From positions 36,921 through 100,920 of the forward strand of contig SFHJ01000002.1 in NCBI GenBank assembly GCA_004555655.1: a stretch of DNA of 64,000 nt, written 5' to 3'. Each line of letters opens with the position of its first letter. Positions within the stretch are counted from its first letter, which is position 1. This DNA comes from Clostridiales bacterium. Lineage in GTDB: Bacteria; Bacillota; Clostridia; Oscillospirales; Oscillospiraceae. The translations under genes were made by a program, and so were the position numbers. The notes below the pieces were generated by a model. That model did no database searches. It saw only the letters and a program-made list of their open reading frames with translations, and had not been told where the DNA came from. Positions 62,505-64,000 of this stretch are shown piece by piece.

Positions 62505-63878
62505 ATGCAGATTGAACAGATTCTGGAGCAGCAGCGAAGCTATTTTCAAACCGGCGCGACGCTGCCGGTGCCGTTTCGCATCGCGCAGCTCAAAAAACTC
62601 TACGCCGCCGTCAAGGCGCATGAAGCGGAGCTCTGCCGCGCACTCGCCGAAGATCTGGGCAAGAGCGCGTATGAGAGCTTCATGTGCGAGGCCGGCCTTG
62701 TTTTAAGCGAGATCAGCTACATGCTCCGCCATACGCGCAGCTTTGCCCGCGCGCGCACGGTTCACACGCCGCTTGCGCAGTTCGCCGCGAAAAGCTACTG
62801 CCAGCCCTCGCCCTACGGAAACGTGCTCATTATGAGCCCGTGGAACTATCCGCTTCTTCTCACGCTCGATCCGCTGGCTGACGCCATCGCCGCCGGCAAC
62901 ACCGCAGTTGTCAAGCCCAGTGCGTATTCCCCCGCCACGGGCGCAGTGATCGCCCGGCTGCTGGGCGAATGCTTTGACCCGCAGTATATTGCAGTCGTGA
63001 CCGGAGGGCGGCACGAGAACGCAGCACTTCTGGAGCAAAAATTTGACCTTGTCTTTTTTACCGGAAGTCAGGCCGTAGGCAGAGAGGTGCTGCGCCACAC
63101 CGCTGAAACGCTCACGCCCGCCGTTCTGGAGCTGGGCGGCAAAAGCCCCTGCATTGTCGACGCCAGCGCAAAGCTCCCCCTTGCGGCAAAGCGCATCGTG
63201 TTCGGCAAGTTTCTCAACTGCGGCCAGACCTGCGTTGCGCCCGACTATATCCTCTGCCACCGCAGTGTGAAAGAGCAGCTTGTAAAAGAGCTCTGCGCGC
63301 AGATCCGGGCGCAGTACGGCGAAGATGCCCTGAAAAACCCCGATTACGGCAGGATCATCAACGAAAAGCACTTTGACCGTCTCTGCGGCCTCATCGACCG
63401 GGAAAAAACGGTACTTGGCGGTAATTCCAACAGAGATACGCTGCAGATTGCGCCCACCGTCATGGACGGCATCACATGGGATGCGCCCGTGATGCAGCAG
63501 GAGATCTTCGGCCCCATTCTGCCGATCATCAGCTTTGACAGCTTTGAAGAAGTATACGCGCAGCTGAATGCCATGCCGAAGCCGCTGGCGCTCTACCTGT
63601 TCTCCGAAGACCGGCAGCGCATCCGCCAGCTCACCGGCCGCTGCCGCTACGGCGGCGGCTGTATCAACGACGCCGTCATCCATCTGGCCACCAGCGAAAT
63701 GGGCTTCGGCGGCGTCGGTGAAAGCGGCATGGGCGCCTATCACGGCAAGACGGGCTTCGACGCCTTCTCACACACAAAAAGCATCGTCGAGAAAAAGACG
63801 TGGATGGACCTTCCCATGCGCTATCAGCGCTACAATCCGGAGCGCTATGGCTGGCTTCTGCGCCTGTTTTTAAGATAA
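62505..63878 (+). CDS. Aldehyde dehydrogenase
   Basis: A 457-residue NAD(P)-dependent ALDH of the short, membrane-associated class (AlkH-like). MSPWNYPLLLTLDPL, FFTGSQAVGREV, LELGGKSP (Glu) and FLNCGQTCVAPDY (catalytic Cys) are seen; a C-terminal hydrophobic/basic tail. CAGGAGGCAGTCAG precedes the ATG. Confidence 0.94.
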   Translation: MQIEQILEQQRSYFQTGATLPVPFRIAQLKKLYAAVKAHEAELCRALAEDLGKSAYESFMCEAGLVLSEISYMLRHTRSFARARTVHTPLAQFAAKSYCQPSPYGNVLIMSPWNYPLLLTLDPLADAIAAGNTAVVKPSAYSPATGAVIARLLGECFDPQYIAVVTGGRHENAALLEQKFDLVFFTGSQAVGREVLRHTAETLTPAVLELGGKSPCIVDASAKLPLAAKRIVFGKFLNCGQTCVAPDYILCHRSVKEQLVKELCAQIRAQYGEDALKNPDYGRIINEKHFDRLCGLIDREKTVLGGNSNRDTLQIAPTVMDGITWDAPVMQQEIFGPILPIISFDSFEEVYAQLNAMPKPLALYLFSEDRQRIRQLTGRCRYGGGCINDAVIHLATSEMGFGGVGESGMGAYHGKTGFDAFSHTKSIVEKKTWMDLPMRYQRYNPERYGWLLRLFLR

Positions 63879-63913
63879 TGCAGTTAAAGCCTCCGGCAGA
63901 GTGAAGATGTAAG

Positions 63914-63964
63914 ATAAAGGTAGACACATGGAAAACCACCATGTTGTCTACCTTTATCTTTATG
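63914..63964. repeat. Inverted repeat near the right edge
   Basis: AAGATAAAGGTAGAC and its complement with a central CATGG…CCATG partial palindrome. It could be the aldehyde dehydrogenase terminator or the end of a mobile element. Confidence 0.6.
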
Positions 63965-63991
63965 CTAAACTGTAGTTGGGAGGTGGAAAAC

Positions 63992-64000
63992 GTGAAGAAG
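63992..64000 (+). CDS. Start of an unidentified gene (first codons only)
   Basis: GTG AAG AAG preceded by GGGAGGTGGAAAAC, a strong ribosome site. The product cannot be identified. Confidence 0.4.

Overview
The window looks like a chromosomal segment of a GC-rich, low-oxygen Firmicute, most likely an Oscillospirales/Ruminococcaceae-type gut Clostridium. This is inferred from gene content: dlt D-alanylation genes, many lipobox lipoproteins, SLH-domain surface proteins, a SigA-type sigma factor, RNase J, the gdpP-rplI-dnaB run, KtrAB-type potassium uptake and an AKR-ferredoxin fusion. The species cannot be fixed from the sequence. No rRNA, tRNA, CRISPR array, prophage or complete insertion sequence was seen. 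Most of the window is ordinary housekeeping DNA; the unusual signals are mainly in 5' leaders, small ORFs and palindromes.

Layout. 1-5087 (minus): one apparent operon from a good promoter, encoding an SLH/transglutaminase-like lipoprotein, two related small lipoproteins, a second transglutaminase-like lipoprotein, then dltA and the start of dltB. 5128-8603 (minus): PfkB-type sugar kinase, 6-phosphogluconate dehydrogenase and a Cof-type phosphatase. 8668-14299 (minus): potassium locus ktrB-ktrA, an unlisted 49-codon membrane ORF, and kdpD-kdpE. 14300-14776: a gene-free, AT-richer stretch with palindromes. 14777-19391 (minus): prfC; two small membrane proteins, a NudC-like Nudix hydrolase and an AlaX-type editing protein. 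19414-21646 (plus): mgtE behind a leader with a 29-codon ORF and a potential Shine-Dalgarno-sequestering switch, then an AT-rich FMN-binding gene. 21791-25041 (minus): rpoD and rnj.

25156-35357 (plus): gdpP-rplI-dnaB-tilS-hpt-ftsH, a radical SAM protein, and a yedE/tusA pair. 35426-40203 (plus): DUF5662 protein, a secreted 5'-nucleotidase with SLH domains, a palindrome-dense spacer, and a phosphodiester glycosidase. 40289-44662 (minus): zinc-ribbon protein with a long leader, then glmM-ruvB-ruvA-ruvC and a small membrane protein. 44753-45833 (plus): a DUF421/DUF4363 pair. 45889-46704 (minus): nrdR and a DUF6514 protein. 46901-49262 (plus): YihY protein, DUF5685 protein and J-domain protein. 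49350-52707 (minus): DUF1540, TPM-domain protein, TelA, XpaC. 52855-53721 (plus): perfect consensus promoter, about 180 nt structured leader and rpe. The remainder holds an XRE-TPR regulator, acetyltransferases, an aldo/keto reductase, a FUSC-like protein, an atypical pfkA, ppk1, an aldehyde dehydrogenase and the first codons of another gene.

Themes. Potassium control links ktrAB, kdpDE and gdpP (c-di-AMP hydrolysis is known to affect Ktr channels). The pentose phosphate pathway is represented by gnd and rpe in separate units. The first operon may couple surface lipoproteins to teichoic-acid D-alanylation. The most interesting candidate for an undescribed system is the mgtE leader, where a translated ORF, a long-range stem and an SD-blocking stem overlap.
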